From NCBI RefSeq assembly GCF_016864195.1, contig NZ_CP045202.1, forward strand, positions 2,263,001 to 2,327,000: DNA of 64,000 bases. The letters run 5' to 3'. The notes under the pieces were generated by a model, which was not told the origin of the DNA, ran no database searches, and saw only the letters and a list, made by a program, of their open reading frames with translations. The translations under genes and the position numbers were made by a program. This DNA is from Dechloromonas sp. TW-R-39-2. Its GTDB lineage: Bacteria; Pseudomonadota; Gammaproteobacteria; Burkholderiales; Rhodocyclaceae. This document shows positions 28,186 through 37,094 of the stretch, one piece after another (the stretch's first letter is position 1; each line of letters starts with the position of its first letter).

Positions 28186-28530
28186 ATGACAAAGGTATTC
28201 GGCATCAAGAACTGCGACACCATGAAAAAAGCCTTCGCCTGGCTGGGCGAACAAGGTGTTGCCTATGAATTTATCGACTACAAGAAAGCCGGCGTGGCCG
28301 AGGCTCACCTGCCCGACTGGAGCGCTCGTGCCGGTTGGCAGAAACTGCTCAACACGCGTGGCCTGATGTGGCGAAAACTGAGCGAGGAAGAACGGGCAGA
28401 TGTCGATGAAACCAAGGCGCTCAGCCTGATGGCCCAATATCCCAGCTTGATCAAGCGCCCGGTACTCGACACCGGCAAAACCTTGCTGGTCGGTTTTGAT
28501 CCGGCCCGTTACGAAGAGGTACTGAAATGA
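28186..28530 (+). CDS. ArsC/Spx-family protein, YffB-like
   Basis: A 114-residue thioredoxin-fold protein. GIKNCDTMKKAFAWL near the N-terminus and SLIKRPVLDTGKTLLVGF near the end match YffB-type members of the ArsC family; the single active-site Cys is in KNCDT. Arsenate reduction is not implied: YffB-like proteins are thought to be glutathione-dependent thiol reductases. The start at 28186 (MTKVFGIKNC) is preferred over an upstream ATG. Its stop overlaps the hslO start (ATGA), coupling the two genes. Confidence 0.82.
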   Translation: MTKVFGIKNCDTMKKAFAWLGEQGVAYEFIDYKKAGVAEAHLPDWSARAGWQKLLNTRGLMWRKLSEEERADVDETKALSLMAQYPSLIKRPVLDTGKTLLVGFDPARYEEVLK

Positions 28531-29408
28531 GCGAAAGCACCATCCGCCGCTTTATTTTCGAGCATCTCGATATCCGTGGTGCGGTTGTTCACCTCGGTGA
28601 TTCCTGGCAACAAATGCAGGTTGACCGCAACTACCAGCCGACAGTCGCCCAACTGCTTGGCGAACTGGCGGCAGTCACAGCGCTGATTGCCGGCCAGCTC
28701 AAGCAACCGGGTCGACTGACGCTGCAACTGCGCGGCAACGGTCCGATCCAGTCGCTGATCATGGATTGCAACGAACAACTCCAGATGCGTGGCATGGCCC
28801 GCAGCAATCCGGTCGTTCTGCCGGCCCCGGTACCCGTCCTGCTCGGCGCCGACCAGGGCGGCAAGCTGATGATGAGCCTGGACATGCCGAATGCCCGCCA
28901 GCCTTACCAAAGCTTCGTGCCGCTCGAAGGCAACAGCATCGGTGAGATTTTCGAGCATTACCTCGAACAATCGGAGCAGCAGCCGTCCCGCCTGTTCGTC
29001 ACCGCCGGCCCCAATGCGGCAGCCTGCCTGTTCCTGCAGAAGATGCCGCAAGCCGACAATCACGACCCGGACGGCTGGAATCGGATCAGCCACATGGCCA
29101 GCACGGTCAAACCAGCCGAGCTGCTCGAACTCGATGCCGAAGCCCTGCTCACCCGTCTTTTCCACGAAGACACGGCCGATCATGGCGTACGCGTCTATGA
29201 CCCGCTGCCTGTCGTTTATCACTGCCCGGAAGACTGGGACAAGGTACGCGACATGGTCATCAGCCTGGGCCAGGCCGATGCTGAATCAATTCTCGAAGAG
29301 CACGGTGAAATCCTGATCCGCGACGATATTTGCAACCGCGAATACCGTTTCACCCCGGACGATGTCGCCGAACTTTTCGCCAAAGCCACCGGACAGGCAC
29401 TGCATTGA
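28527..29408 (+). CDS. hslO: Hsp33 chaperone with an incomplete zinc site
   Basis: A 293-residue Hsp33. The N-terminal substrate-binding domain is well conserved (ALIAGQLKQPGRLTLQLRGNGP, EGNSIGEIFEHYLEQSEQ). In classical Hsp33 four cysteines (CxC and CxxC) bind zinc and form the oxidation switch. Here the first pair reads HCPED (only C233) and the second DDIC (only C269), so two of four ligands are missing. The chaperone may be constitutively active or switched differently. It is flanked by a thiol protein upstream and a histidine kinase downstream, both overlapping by four bases. Confidence 0.9.
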   Translation: MSESTIRRFIFEHLDIRGAVVHLGDSWQQMQVDRNYQPTVAQLLGELAAVTALIAGQLKQPGRLTLQLRGNGPIQSLIMDCNEQLQMRGMARSNPVVLPAPVPVLLGADQGGKLMMSLDMPNARQPYQSFVPLEGNSIGEIFEHYLEQSEQQPSRLFVTAGPNAAACLFLQKMPQADNHDPDGWNRISHMASTVKPAELLELDAEALLTRLFHEDTADHGVRVYDPLPVVYHCPEDWDKVRDMVISLGQADAESILEEHGEILIRDDICNREYRFTPDDVAELFAKATGQALH

Positions 29409-30763
29409 AACCATCCATCGACATTTTCTTTCTTGGCCGTCAGGTAGAACTGCTCTACCGCAACGTACGGCTGGGCCAGATCATGTCGGTAATCAATGCC
29501 GGTTTTCTGATCTGGGTCGCCCACGATATTTTCGGCTCCCCCGCGCTGCTGGCTTGGTGGGTTGCAGCCGTGCTCGTCGCCGGGCTGCGTGTTGTACTGG
29601 CCGCCCGGCATGCCCGGCTCGACGACGTGCAACGTCAGGAACAAGCAGTTCGCTGGCTGTATCGGGCGCGGGTCGGCGCCATGGCCAGCGGCTTGATCTG
29701 GAGCATTGGCGCCTTGCTGCTGATGATCGGCAGCGATACCACCCTGCAGTTATTCACTGCCTTCGTCATGGCCGGCATGGTGGCCGGCGCCGTCCCTGTT
29801 CTCGCTGCCGACAAAATAGCCTTCCGGCTCTATGCCTGGCCAATCATCCTTGCCGTGGGCATCGCCTCGCTGGGCATGGACTTGCTGCACATTGCCTTCA
29901 GCCTGATGACTTTTCTCTTCTTGCTGATTGCCACGCGCAGTGCCGACTATTTCTACGCCACGCTGCATGACAGTTTCCGGCTCGAACACGAAAAGGATCA
30001 ACTGCTCGAACATCTGGAACAGGCCCGCCTGCAGTCCGAATTGTCGAATCGGGCCAAAACCGAGTTTCTGGCCAATATCAGTCATGAGCTTCGGACCCCG
30101 ATGAACGGCATCATCGGCCTGGGTGAATTGCTCAGTCTTGAGACGTTGACCGCGGAACAGCATGAGCTCCTGGTCCCCTTGCGCCGTTCCAGCGACGAGT
30201 TGCTGCGCCTGATCAACAATCTGATCGAACTTTCGGCGCTTGAGGCCGGGCAAATCAGCTTGTCCCCTGCGCCGTTTGCCGTGATCGAGATGTTGCGCGC
30301 CCTGCTCGACAACCAGCAACGCGCGGCACAAGCCAAGGGGCTGAAACTGATCGAGGAAGACGATCCGCGACTGCCGAACCTGCTGATCGGCGACATCGAC
30401 CGCCTGCGCCAGATATTCACGCACCTGGTCGGCAACGCCATCAAATTTACCGAGCATGGCCAAATCACCATCTCGGCACAAATCGAATCATCGCGCGACG
30501 ATGCGCTGACCATTCGTTTTTGTGTCAGCGACACCGGGCCGGGCATCGCTGCCGATAAACTCCGCCTGCTCGATGGCATGCTTGTCCAGACCGACGGCAG
30601 TGCCATGCGCCGTTACGGCGGCATTGGTGTCGGACTACCGATCGCCCGTAAATTGATCGAGCTGATGGGCGGCAAACTGGAAATTGAAAGCACGGTCGGC
30701 GTCGGCAGCCGCTTCAGTTTCAGCCTGCCATTTGCTCGGCCGCTCAGCGACTCTCAGCTTTGA
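29405..30763 (+). CDS. Membrane histidine kinase
   Basis: A 452-residue kinase with about five or six membrane helices in the first 180 residues and no periplasmic or PAS sensor. A short coiled linker leads to HisKA with H227 (in NISHELRTP) and an ATPase domain with GNAIKFTEHG, SDTGPGIAADK and GGIGVGLPIARKL. I place the start at TTG 29405, which overlaps the hslO stop as TTGA, with GGACAGG upstream; a longer ATG frame lies wholly inside hslO. The gene ends 20 bases inside the convergent aminotransferase gene. No cognate regulator is adjacent. Confidence 0.82.
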   Translation: MKPSIDIFFLGRQVELLYRNVRLGQIMSVINAGFLIWVAHDIFGSPALLAWWVAAVLVAGLRVVLAARHARLDDVQRQEQAVRWLYRARVGAMASGLIWSIGALLLMIGSDTTLQLFTAFVMAGMVAGAVPVLAADKIAFRLYAWPIILAVGIASLGMDLLHIAFSLMTFLFLLIATRSADYFYATLHDSFRLEHEKDQLLEHLEQARLQSELSNRAKTEFLANISHELRTPMNGIIGLGELLSLETLTAEQHELLVPLRRSSDELLRLINNLIELSALEAGQISLSPAPFAVIEMLRALLDNQQRAAQAKGLKLIEEDDPRLPNLLIGDIDRLRQIFTHLVGNAIKFTEHGQITISAQIESSRDDALTIRFCVSDTGPGIAADKLRLLDGMLVQTDGSAMRRYGGIGVGLPIARKLIELMGGKLEIESTVGVGSRFSFSLPFARPLSDSQL

Positions 30764-31934
30764 CAGCACCCAGCTGGCGAGCTGTTTCCTCTTTCAGTAA
30801 TTCGGCCAGCAGAGCCAGACCGCGCCCGGCATCCGCTTCACTGGCATGACTGAAGTTGAGGCGCAAAGTACTGCGGGCTGACGCTGTATCGGCAAAAAAT
30901 GCTTCGCCCGGCATGAAAGCGACGCCACGCTCGATTGCTGCGGTCAACAGCCTGCGCGTGTCGATTTTCGCTTTCAGTTCCAACCAGAAGAACAGGCCGC
31001 CCGGCGGAATTTCCCAGTCGGCCAATCCGGCAAAATGCTGCGCCAGTGCGCAGGCAAACGCATCGCGCCGACGTCGGTAGGTATCGACCAGCCCGGCAGT
31101 TCTGGCGGCGCGCTCGGGACTGCGCAATTGTTCGAGCACCAACCACTGGCTGAGTCGGTTGCTGTGCAGATCGGCCGCCTGCTTGAGCCGCACCAGGTAG
31201 GGCAGCAAATCCGGCGAAGCAACCAGGTAACCAAGACGCAATCCCGGCGCCAGGCTTTTCGAGAACGAGCCTTGATAAACCCACGAGGCGCGTTTCAACC
31301 GAGCGCAAACCGGCGTCCGGTCACAATCGTCAAACACCAGGTCACGATAGGGATCGTCTTCGAATAACGGGACCTGCAAGGCATCGCAGGCAGCCGCCAG
31401 ATTATCCCGCTCGGCGCTGCTGTAACAATGCCCGGTCGGGTTCTGGAAGGTCGGAATGGCATACGCGAAAGCCGGACGGTTTTCGCTCGACAAACCGGCC
31501 TGCGGTAACTTGGCATCCAGCTCGGAAAAACTCGCCCCGAAGTAGCGGAAAACCTGCAAGGCTGCGAGATAGGTCGGCGATTCGACAGCCACCGGCGTAC
31601 CGGCATCGATGAACAGCTTGGCGACCAGATCGATCCCCTGCTGCGAGCCGGAAAGAATGATGACCTGGGCCGGATCGCAGCGCAGGCCGCGTTCATTCAA
31701 CTCGTCGGCAACGCGCTCACGTAAGGCCGTATCGCCTTCACTGGCCCCGTATTGCAAGCTGGTGATCGGCATGCCATCGAGCGTAAGTTCGGGAAAGGTG
31801 TCAGCCGACGGCAAACCACCGGCAAATGAAATCATGCCGGGCCGCTCGATGACGGCAAGTATTTCGCGGATCGGTGATGGATGCAGATCGGCAATACGCT
31901 GGGAAAAACGGGGATTTTGATTGGCTGGGCTCAT
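30744..31934 (-). CDS. PLP-dependent aminotransferase, LysN/ARO8-like
   Basis: A 396-residue fold-type I aminotransferase without a MocR DNA-binding domain. It has FAGGLPSADTFP, the cofactor segment SGSQQGIDLVAKLF, FQNPTGHCYS and the PLP lysine in GSFSKSLAPGLRLGY. Relatives transaminate 2-aminoadipate, aromatic or branched-chain substrates; the exact one is not readable. The ATG at 31934 is preferred to the upstream TTG at 31946. The gene is divergent from a MarR regulator, and a 15-bp palindrome just upstream of the start points to repression by it. Confidence 0.85.
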   Translation of the reverse strand: MSPANQNPRFSQRIADLHPSPIREILAVIERPGMISFAGGLPSADTFPELTLDGMPITSLQYGASEGDTALRERVADELNERGLRCDPAQVIILSGSQQGIDLVAKLFIDAGTPVAVESPTYLAALQVFRYFGASFSELDAKLPQAGLSSENRPAFAYAIPTFQNPTGHCYSSAERDNLAAACDALQVPLFEDDPYRDLVFDDCDRTPVCARLKRASWVYQGSFSKSLAPGLRLGYLVASPDLLPYLVRLKQAADLHSNRLSQWLVLEQLRSPERAARTAGLVDTYRRRRDAFACALAQHFAGLADWEIPPGGLFFWLELKAKIDTRRLLTAAIERGVAFMPGEAFFADTASARSTLRLNFSHASEADAGRGLALLAELLKEETARQLGAVKAESR

Positions 31935-31941
31935 GTTTAAT

Positions 31942-31956
31942 GTCAATGTTGTTGAC
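31942..31956. promoter_or_regulatory. Candidate MarR operator 1
   Basis: GTCAATGTTGTTGAC: arms GTCAA and TTGAC around five bases, eight bases upstream of the aminotransferase ATG. A second copy of the same design lies at 31989-32003. Confidence 0.6.
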
Positions 31957-31988
31957 CTATCGACAGCTTAGGTAAACCCCACTACCAT

Positions 31989-32003
31989 GTCAACATGGTT
32001 GAC
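31989..32003. promoter_or_regulatory. Candidate MarR operator 2, overlapping the marR start
   Basis: GTCAACATGGTTGAC: same GTCAA-N5-TTGAC design as operator 1, centres 47 bases apart. The regulator's ATG (31995) lies inside it, so binding would block the gene's own expression. Confidence 0.6.
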
Positions 32004-32429
32004 CTAAATAACATCGATGGACTGCGCAACGCCGCCGAGCGGTTTTTCTTCGCCTACCGCGCCTTTACCTCGCAGCCGGATCAACTGCTGGCGCAGCGCG
32101 ACCTGGGGCGGGTACATCACCGGATACTGTATTTTGTCGGGCGCCACCCGAAAACATCGGTCAATACCCTGCTCGGCATCCTCGGCGTATCGAAACAGGC
32201 ACTCAACGGACCGTTGCGCCAACTGATCGCATCGGCGCTGGTCAGCGTAGACCTTGCCGAGCATGACCGCCGGGTCAAGCAATTGACGCTGACCGATGCC
32301 GGCATCGCGTTGGAAGAGGAATTGACCGGCATCCAGACCCGCCACCTTGCGGCGGCTTTCGCTGCCGCAGGTGATGAGGCCGCCCAGGGTTGGCTGAAAG
32401 TCATGGCCGCCATCCCGGAAAAGGTTTGA
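31995..32429 (+). CDS. MarR-family transcriptional regulator
   Basis: A 144-residue winged-helix regulator. The recognition region is TSVNTLLGILGVSKQALNGPLRQLIASALV, followed by the wing (DRRVKQLTLTDAGIAL). MarR dimers bind palindromes of about 15-20 bp; two matching palindromes sit between this gene and the divergent aminotransferase, one covering this start codon. I infer autoregulation and control of the aminotransferase. The start is an ATG with no Shine-Dalgarno, so the mRNA may be leaderless or nearly so. A hairpin with a T-run follows the stop. Confidence 0.85.
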   Translation: MVDLNNIDGLRNAAERFFFAYRAFTSQPDQLLAQRDLGRVHHRILYFVGRHPKTSVNTLLGILGVSKQALNGPLRQLIASALVSVDLAEHDRRVKQLTLTDAGIALEEELTGIQTRHLAAAFAAAGDEAAQGWLKVMAAIPEKV

Positions 32430-32433
32430 AGCG

Positions 32434-32463
32434 GCAGGCACGGGCTGCCGTGCTGCAGTTTTA
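32434..32463 (+). terminator. Terminator after the MarR gene
   Basis: GCACGG, loop GCTG, CCGTGC (32438-32453), extended by GCA/TGC with a one-base bulge and followed by AGTTTTA. It lies between the MarR gene and the convergent oxidase gene. Confidence 0.65.
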
Positions 32464-33882
32464 GAGAATCTTGCCCGGATTCATCAGGTTGCGCGGGTCA
32501 AGCGCCTGCTTGATCGAGCGCATCATGGCCATTTCGACCGGACTCTTGTAACGCAGCAGTTCCTCGCGCTTCAACTGGCCAATCCCGTGTTCCGCCGAAA
32601 TCGAACCATTCAGCGCATCGACCGTGTCATGCACGATGCGATTGACCTGCGGCTGGCTGGCAATGAAAGCCGTATTTTCCTGAGCATCCGGTTTCGACAG
32701 GTTGTAATGCAGGTTGCCATCACCGACATGCCCGAAGGCCACGATGCGGACTGCGGGAAAAGCTTCAAGCAGCGCCGCATCGGCCAAGGCGAGAAATTCC
32801 GGGATACGTGAAACCGGCACTGAAACATCGTGCTTGATACTCACCCCCTCGATTTTCTGCGCTTCCGAAATATTCTCGCGCAGAGCCCACAATTTCTGCG
32901 CCTGGGCTTCGCTTTGGGCGAGCACGGCGTCGCTGATCGCTTCAGCCTCAAGCATCTCGCCCAGCCAGGCCTCGACCGAAGCCGGTGCTGCATCGGCAAA
33001 CTCGGCCAGCACATACCAGGGCGAACCGGCAATTGGTCGCTGCGCATCGGGAATATGTTTCAGGACCAGCCCCAGCGCCTCTTCCGAAATCAGTTCGAAA
33101 GCCGTCAATTGCGCATCGAATCGCGATTTTGCCGCATTCAGCAGGTCGACCGCAGCAGCCGGCGAAGCAAGGCAAACAAAACTGGTCGTCAGGCTGCGCG
33201 GTAATGGGAAAAGCTTGAGCACGGCCGCCGTGATGATGCCCAGCGTTCCTTCGGCTCCGATGAAAAGGTGTTTCAGATCGTAGCCGGTATTATCTTTGCG
33301 CAGGCCGCGCAGGCCATCCCACAATTCGCCGTTGGGCAGCACGACTTCAAGACCGAGCGTCAGTTCGCGCGTATTGCCATAGCGCAAGACCTGAACGCCG
33401 CCGGCATTGGTCGACAGGTTGCCACCGATCTGGCAAGTGCCTTCCGAAGCCAGAGCCAGCGGAAACAGCCGATCGGCAGCACGAGCCGCCTCCTGCACCG
33501 CTGCCAGCGTACAGCCGGCCTGAGCCGAAATAGTGTGATTGGCAGGGTCGACCGCGAGAATGCGGTTCAAACGCCCCAGACTGACGACGACGGCCAAACC
33601 CTCATCATCGGCGGTCGCCGCACCGCACAGACTGGTATTGCCACCCTGCGGCACAACCGGAACCCCGGCTTCGGCACACGCCTTGATCACGGCGGCCACT
33701 TCGGCGCTGTTCGCCGGGCGCACCACGCATTGCGCCGCACCGCGAAACCGCCCCCGCCAATCCGTCACGAAAGGGGCGATTTCAGCCGGATCGGTCAGGA
33801 CATGCTGCGCCCCGACCACTTCGGCCAGGTGCGCAGCCAGGTGCGCAGCCAGGCGTTCAGACAGGCTGGGCGAAGAGGTCAT
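32461..33882 (-). CDS. FAD-linked oxidase, D-lactate dehydrogenase/GlcD-like
   Basis: A 473-residue flavoprotein of the GlcD/D-LDH2 group. The PCMH-type FAD domain shows [11 protein letters not shown] and [21 protein letters not shown], and the C-terminal domain shows [12 protein letters not shown] and [16 protein letters not shown]. The family oxidises 2-hydroxy acids (D-lactate, D-2-hydroxyglutarate, glycolate) with a flavin or cytochrome acceptor. The ATG at 33882 overlaps the end of rimO by 26 bases; a TTG further back (33900) is less likely. A 12-bp tandem repeat near the start encodes HLAAHLA. Confidence 0.88.
   Translation of the reverse strand: MTSSPSLSERLAAHLAAHLAEVVGAQHVLTDPAEIAPFVTDWRGRFRGAAQCVVRPANSAEVAAVIKACAEAGVPVVPQGGNTSLCGAATADDEGLAVVVSLGRLNRILAVDPANHTISAQAGCTLAAVQEAARAADRLFPLALASEGTCQIGGNLSTNAGGVQVLRYGNTRELTLGLEVVLPNGELWDGLRGLRKDNTGYDLKHLFIGAEGTLGIITAAVLKLFPLPRSLTTSFVCLASPAAAVDLLNAAKSRFDAQLTAFELISEEALGLVLKHIPDAQRPIAGSPWYVLAEFADAAPASVEAWLGEMLEAEAISDAVLAQSEAQAQKLWALRENISEAQKIEGVSIKHDVSVPVSRIPEFLALADAALLEAFPAVRIVAFGHVGDGNLHYNLSKPDAQENTAFIASQPQVNRIVHDTVDALNGSISAEHGIGQLKREELLRYKSPVEMAMMRSIKQALDPRNLMNPGKIL
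33824..33853. repeat. Short tandem repeat, 12-bp unit, 2.5 copies
   Basis: GCCAGGTGCGCA occurs twice in a row (33824-33835, 33836-33847) plus GCCAGG. It lies near the 5' end of the oxidase gene and keeps frame, adding four residues per copy. Confidence 0.8.
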
Positions 33883-35179
33883 GATGGTCGGCGTCGACAA
33901 CCTTCACTTGCAGGAAATCGCCCGGCTGGGCATCGAAATAGCCGTCGATGTACACCAGGCCGTCGATTTCTGGTGCATCGGCCTTGGAGCGGGCAATCGT
34001 GCCTTCTTCATCCACCGCGTCGACCAGCACCTGGATGGTGGTGTCGATCTTGGCTTCGAGCTTGGCCGCAGAAATGTCTTCCTGAACCTGCATCAGCCAG
34101 CGACGGCGGTCTTCGCGCACGCTTTCCGGCAGGAGCAGGCCGAGTTCGTTGGCCTTGGCACCTTCAACCGGCGAATAGGCAAAGGCACCGACGCGGTCGA
34201 GCTTGGCATCTTCGAGGAACTGGATCAGCTGGTCGAAATCCTCTTCCGTTTCGCCGGGGAAGCCGGTGATGAAGGTCGAGCGAATGACGATTTCCGGACA
34301 GATTTCGCGCCACTTGGCGATGCGTTCCAGTGTGTTCTCGGCCGAGGCCGGACGTTTCATCGCCTTCAGGATCTTCGGGCTGGCGTGCTGGAATGGCACA
34401 TCGAGGTAAGGCAGGATCTTGCCTTCGGCCATCAGCGGAATGACATCATCGACCGACGGGTAGGGATAAACGTAATGCAGGCGAACCCAGATGCCGAAGC
34501 TGGCCAGTGCCTCGCACAGTTCCTTGAGCCGGCTCTTGACCGGCTTGCCGCCCCAGAAGGCGGTGCGGTACTTGAGATCGACGCCATAGGCCGAGGTGTC
34601 CTGCGAGATGACGAGGATTTCCTTGACGCCGGCGCGGGCCAGATTCTCGGCCTCGGCCAATACATCGCCAACCGGACGCGACACCAGCGGACCGCGCAGC
34701 GACGGGATGATGCAGAAGGTGCAACTATGGTTGCAGCCTTCGGAAATCTTCAAATAGGCAAAGTGATCCGGCGTCAGACGCACGCCCTGGGCCGGGACCA
34801 GATCGCTGTACGGATCGTGCGGCTTGGGCAGGTGGCTATGTACGTAACCCATCACTTCGTCGGCGGAATGCGGGCCAGTCACGGCGAGCACGGACGGATG
34901 GGTGTTCTGCACGATGTCGCCCTTGGCACCGAGGCAGCCGGTGACAATGACCTTGCCGTTTTCGTTGAGCGCCTCGCCGATGGCGTCGAGCGATTCCTCG
35001 ACGGCAGCGTCGATGAAGCCACAGGTATTGACGATCACCAGGTCGGAATTCTCGTAGCTCGGCGAGATTTCGTAACCTTCGGCGCGCAGCTTGGTCAGGA
35101 TGCGCTCAGCGTCCGAGGAAGCCTTTGGGCAACCGAGTGAAACGAAGCCGACGGTCGGCACTTTTTCGATGTTATGCAT
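33857..35179 (-). CDS. rimO: Ribosomal protein S12 methylthiotransferase RimO
   Basis: A 440-residue radical SAM methylthiotransferase. It has the N-terminal UPF0004 domain with [13 protein letters not shown], cysteines in NTCGFI and CLGAKG for the auxiliary cluster, and the radical SAM motif [10 protein letters not shown]-terminal TRAM domain follows (about 370-440, ending [17 protein letters not shown]). RimO adds a methylthio group to an aspartate of ribosomal protein S12. The residues SLGCPKAS at the start separate it from MiaB. It is the first gene of a unit with the overlapping oxidase gene. Confidence 0.95.
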   Translation of the reverse strand: MHNIEKVPTVGFVSLGCPKASSDAERILTKLRAEGYEISPSYENSDLVIVNTCGFIDAAVEESLDAIGEALNENGKVIVTGCLGAKGDIVQNTHPSVLAVTGPHSADEVMGYVHSHLPKPHDPYSDLVPAQGVRLTPDHFAYLKISEGCNHSCTFCIIPSLRGPLVSRPVGDVLAEAENLARAGVKEILVISQDTSAYGVDLKYRTAFWGGKPVKSRLKELCEALASFGIWVRLHYVYPYPSVDDVIPLMAEGKILPYLDVPFQHASPKILKAMKRPASAENTLERIAKWREICPEIVIRSTFITGFPGETEEDFDQLIQFLEDAKLDRVGAFAYSPVEGAKANELGLLLPESVREDRRRWLMQVQEDISAAKLEAKIDTTIQVLVDAVDEEGTIARSKADAPEIDGLVYIDGYFDAQPGDFLQVKVVDADHHDLFAQPV

Positions 35180-35222
35180 GCTGTAAAAACCCTATCCGGA
35201 AACGCCGGAATACAAAGGCGGT

Positions 35223-35228
35223 ATTTTA
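35223..35228 (-). promoter_or_regulatory. Candidate -10 box for rimO
   Basis: Minus-strand TAAAAT, 44 bases before the rimO ATG. A small hairpin (TCCGG/CCGGA, 35195-35209) lies between it and the start. No clear -35 was found. Confidence 0.35.
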
Positions 35229-35285
35229 ACCCGCCCCTGTATCAAAGCGCCGCCGGTTCGCGTTTCGCCAGCCCGAAGAAACCGG

Positions 35286-36062
35286 TTATTTTTCGACGAA
35301 AGCCCGTTCGATCACGTAATCACCGGCTTCGCCAATGTGTCGCGAAACCTCGAAACCGAGCTCGTCGAGCAAAGCCGCCGTGTCTTTCAACATGTCGGGA
35401 CCACCGCAGATCATCGCCCGATCGCTCGCCGGATCGAGCCGAGTTATCCCGAGGTCGGCGTAGAGCTTGCCGGACCGGATCAGGTCGGTCAGACGACCGT
35501 TGTTGCGGAATTTTTCACGCGTCACGGTCGGGTAATAAACCAGCTTCTCACGCGCCCAGTCGCCGAAGAATTCGTGCTCCTTGATCTCGTGCTCGATGTA
35601 GTCGTGATAAGCCAGTTCATTGATCTGACGCACCCCGTGAATGAGCACGATCTGCTCGAACTTTTCGTAGGTTTCCGGATCATGGATCAAGCTCATGAAC
35701 GGCGCCAGGCCAGTACCGGTGGCAAACATGAAAAGCCGCTTGCCCGGCTTCAGATCGCGCAGGACCAGCGTTCCCGTCGGCTTCTTGCTGACGATGATCG
35801 GATCACCCGGCTGCAGGTGCTGCAGGCGCGAGGTGAGCGGACCATTCGGTACCTTGATGCTGAAAAACTCAAGGTGTTCCTCGTGATTGGCGCTGGCAAT
35901 GCTGTAGGCACGGGTCAGCGGACGACCATCGACCTCAAGACCGATCATCACGAACTGGCCGTTGATGAAGCGCAACCCCGGGTCACGCGTCGTGCGGAAC
36001 GAAAACAGCGTGTCGTTCCAGTGATGGACGGAGAGGATCTTTTCGGTAGCAAGTGCGCTCAT
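35286..36062 (-). CDS. fpr: Ferredoxin--NADP+ reductase
   Basis: A 258-residue FAD enzyme of the bacterial Fpr family. FAD contacts are RAYSIASANHEEHLEFFSIKV; the NADP region has FATGTGLAPFMSL and the C-terminal MICGGPDMLKD. It moves electrons between NADPH and ferredoxin or flavodoxin, often in oxidative stress defence. AGGA precedes the ATG. It is divergent from a FinR/YeiE-type LysR gene; in Pseudomonas FinR activates the neighbouring fprA, so the same control is likely here. Confidence 0.93.
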   Translation of the reverse strand: MSALATEKILSVHHWNDTLFSFRTTRDPGLRFINGQFVMIGLEVDGRPLTRAYSIASANHEEHLEFFSIKVPNGPLTSRLQHLQPGDPIIVSKKPTGTLVLRDLKPGKRLFMFATGTGLAPFMSLIHDPETYEKFEQIVLIHGVRQINELAYHDYIEHEIKEHEFFGDWAREKLVYYPTVTREKFRNNGRLTDLIRSGKLYADLGITRLDPASDRAMICGGPDMLKDTAALLDELGFEVSRHIGEAGDYVIERAFVEK

Positions 36063-36111
36063 GGTGGTGTTCCTGCAGAGAATTGGCTGAACTGGATGAT
36101 AGGCCTTGCCT

Positions 36112-36125
36112 CTTAGATATATAAG
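36112..36125. promoter_or_regulatory. Palindromic element between fpr and its LysR regulator
   Basis: CTTAGATATATAAG: arms CTTA and TAAG around an AT-rich centre, midway between the two divergent starts. A LysR-type binding site is plausible. Confidence 0.35.
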
Positions 36126-36161
36126 CGGATAATTTCTCTAACATCTAACTACAAAACAGAT

Positions 36162-37085
36162 ATGCGAATCACCCTGCGCCAGATTGAAATCTTTGCTGCC
36201 ATCGCCCGGACTGAAAACGTCTCGCGCGCAGCCGAGCAATTATCGATGTCGCAATCAGCCGCCAGCAGCGCGCTGGTTGAACTGGAGCGGCAATTCGATT
36301 GCCCCTTGTTCGACCGCATCGGCAAATCGCTGCATTTGAACGGCACCGGCCGGGCACTGTTGCCACAAGCCGAGAACATGCTGGCCCGGGCGGCCGATAT
36401 CGAAGGTTTTCTGTCCGGCAGCACGCTCGGGCCGCTCGCTGTCGGCGCCACGCTGACCATCGGCAACTACCTGGCCACGCTGGTCGTTGCCGAATACCTG
36501 CAACGCCATCCGGCAGCCAAAATCGGCTTGCAGGTCGCCAACACGCACAGCATTGTCGAACGACTGCTCGGTTATCAACTCGATCTCGGCCTGATCGAAG
36601 GCGAAGCCAACCACCCGGATCTGGTACTGGAACCGTGGATTGACGATGCTCTGGTCGTTTTTTGTGCCCCGCATCATCCACTGGCTGCAGCGGGCGCGAC
36701 CGAGACAAGTCGGCTGGCCGAAGAAAAATGGATTGTCCGCGAACGCGGTTCAGGCACGCGCGAATTGTTCGACCGGGCGATTGCCCGCCCCCTGGCCCAT
36801 GCCCATATCCAGCTCGAACTGGAACACACCGAAGCGATCAAGCGGGCCGTCGAATCAGGCATCGGCATCGGTTGCCTGTCACGCTTGTCGCTACGCGAAG
36901 CCTTCCGTCGTGGCAGCCTGGTCGAGATCAAGACGCCGCAATTCGATCTCCGCCGCCATTTTTATTTTGCCCGGCACCGCCAGCGCAACATCAACCCGGC
37001 GATGCAGACCTTTCTCGATCTGTGCCGGGAATTCAGCGGTGCAGCAAACGATACCGATACGCTGAACCTGCCCTTCATTCAGTAA
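36162..37085 (+). CDS. LysR-family regulator, FinR/YeiE-like
   Basis: A 307-residue LysR regulator. The start MRITLRQIEIFAAIARTE, the helix-turn-helix SQSAASSALVELERQF and the effector-domain opening GATLTIGNYLATL match the FinR and YeiE branch closely. Pseudomonas FinR activates fprA under redox stress; YeiE acts in sulfite metabolism. Its divergence from fpr favours the FinR role. The two starts are 99 bases apart with a palindrome between them. Confidence 0.87.
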   Translation: MRITLRQIEIFAAIARTENVSRAAEQLSMSQSAASSALVELERQFDCPLFDRIGKSLHLNGTGRALLPQAENMLARAADIEGFLSGSTLGPLAVGATLTIGNYLATLVVAEYLQRHPAAKIGLQVANTHSIVERLLGYQLDLGLIEGEANHPDLVLEPWIDDALVVFCAPHHPLAAAGATETSRLAEEKWIVRERGSGTRELFDRAIARPLAHAHIQLELEHTEAIKRAVESGIGIGCLSRLSLREAFRRGSLVEIKTPQFDLRRHFYFARHRQRNINPAMQTFLDLCREFSGAANDTDTLNLPFIQ

Positions 37086-37094
37086 ATTTCACGG

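Noticed and set aside
28186..28530. Arsenate reductase call for the ArsC-fold protein
   Set aside because: The KNCDT motif and C-terminus match YffB-like proteins, and no arsenic-resistance genes are nearby.
33539..35140. 533-residue plus-strand frame opposite rimO
   Set aside because: RimO is complete with TRAM domain on the minus strand; this frame has no family features.
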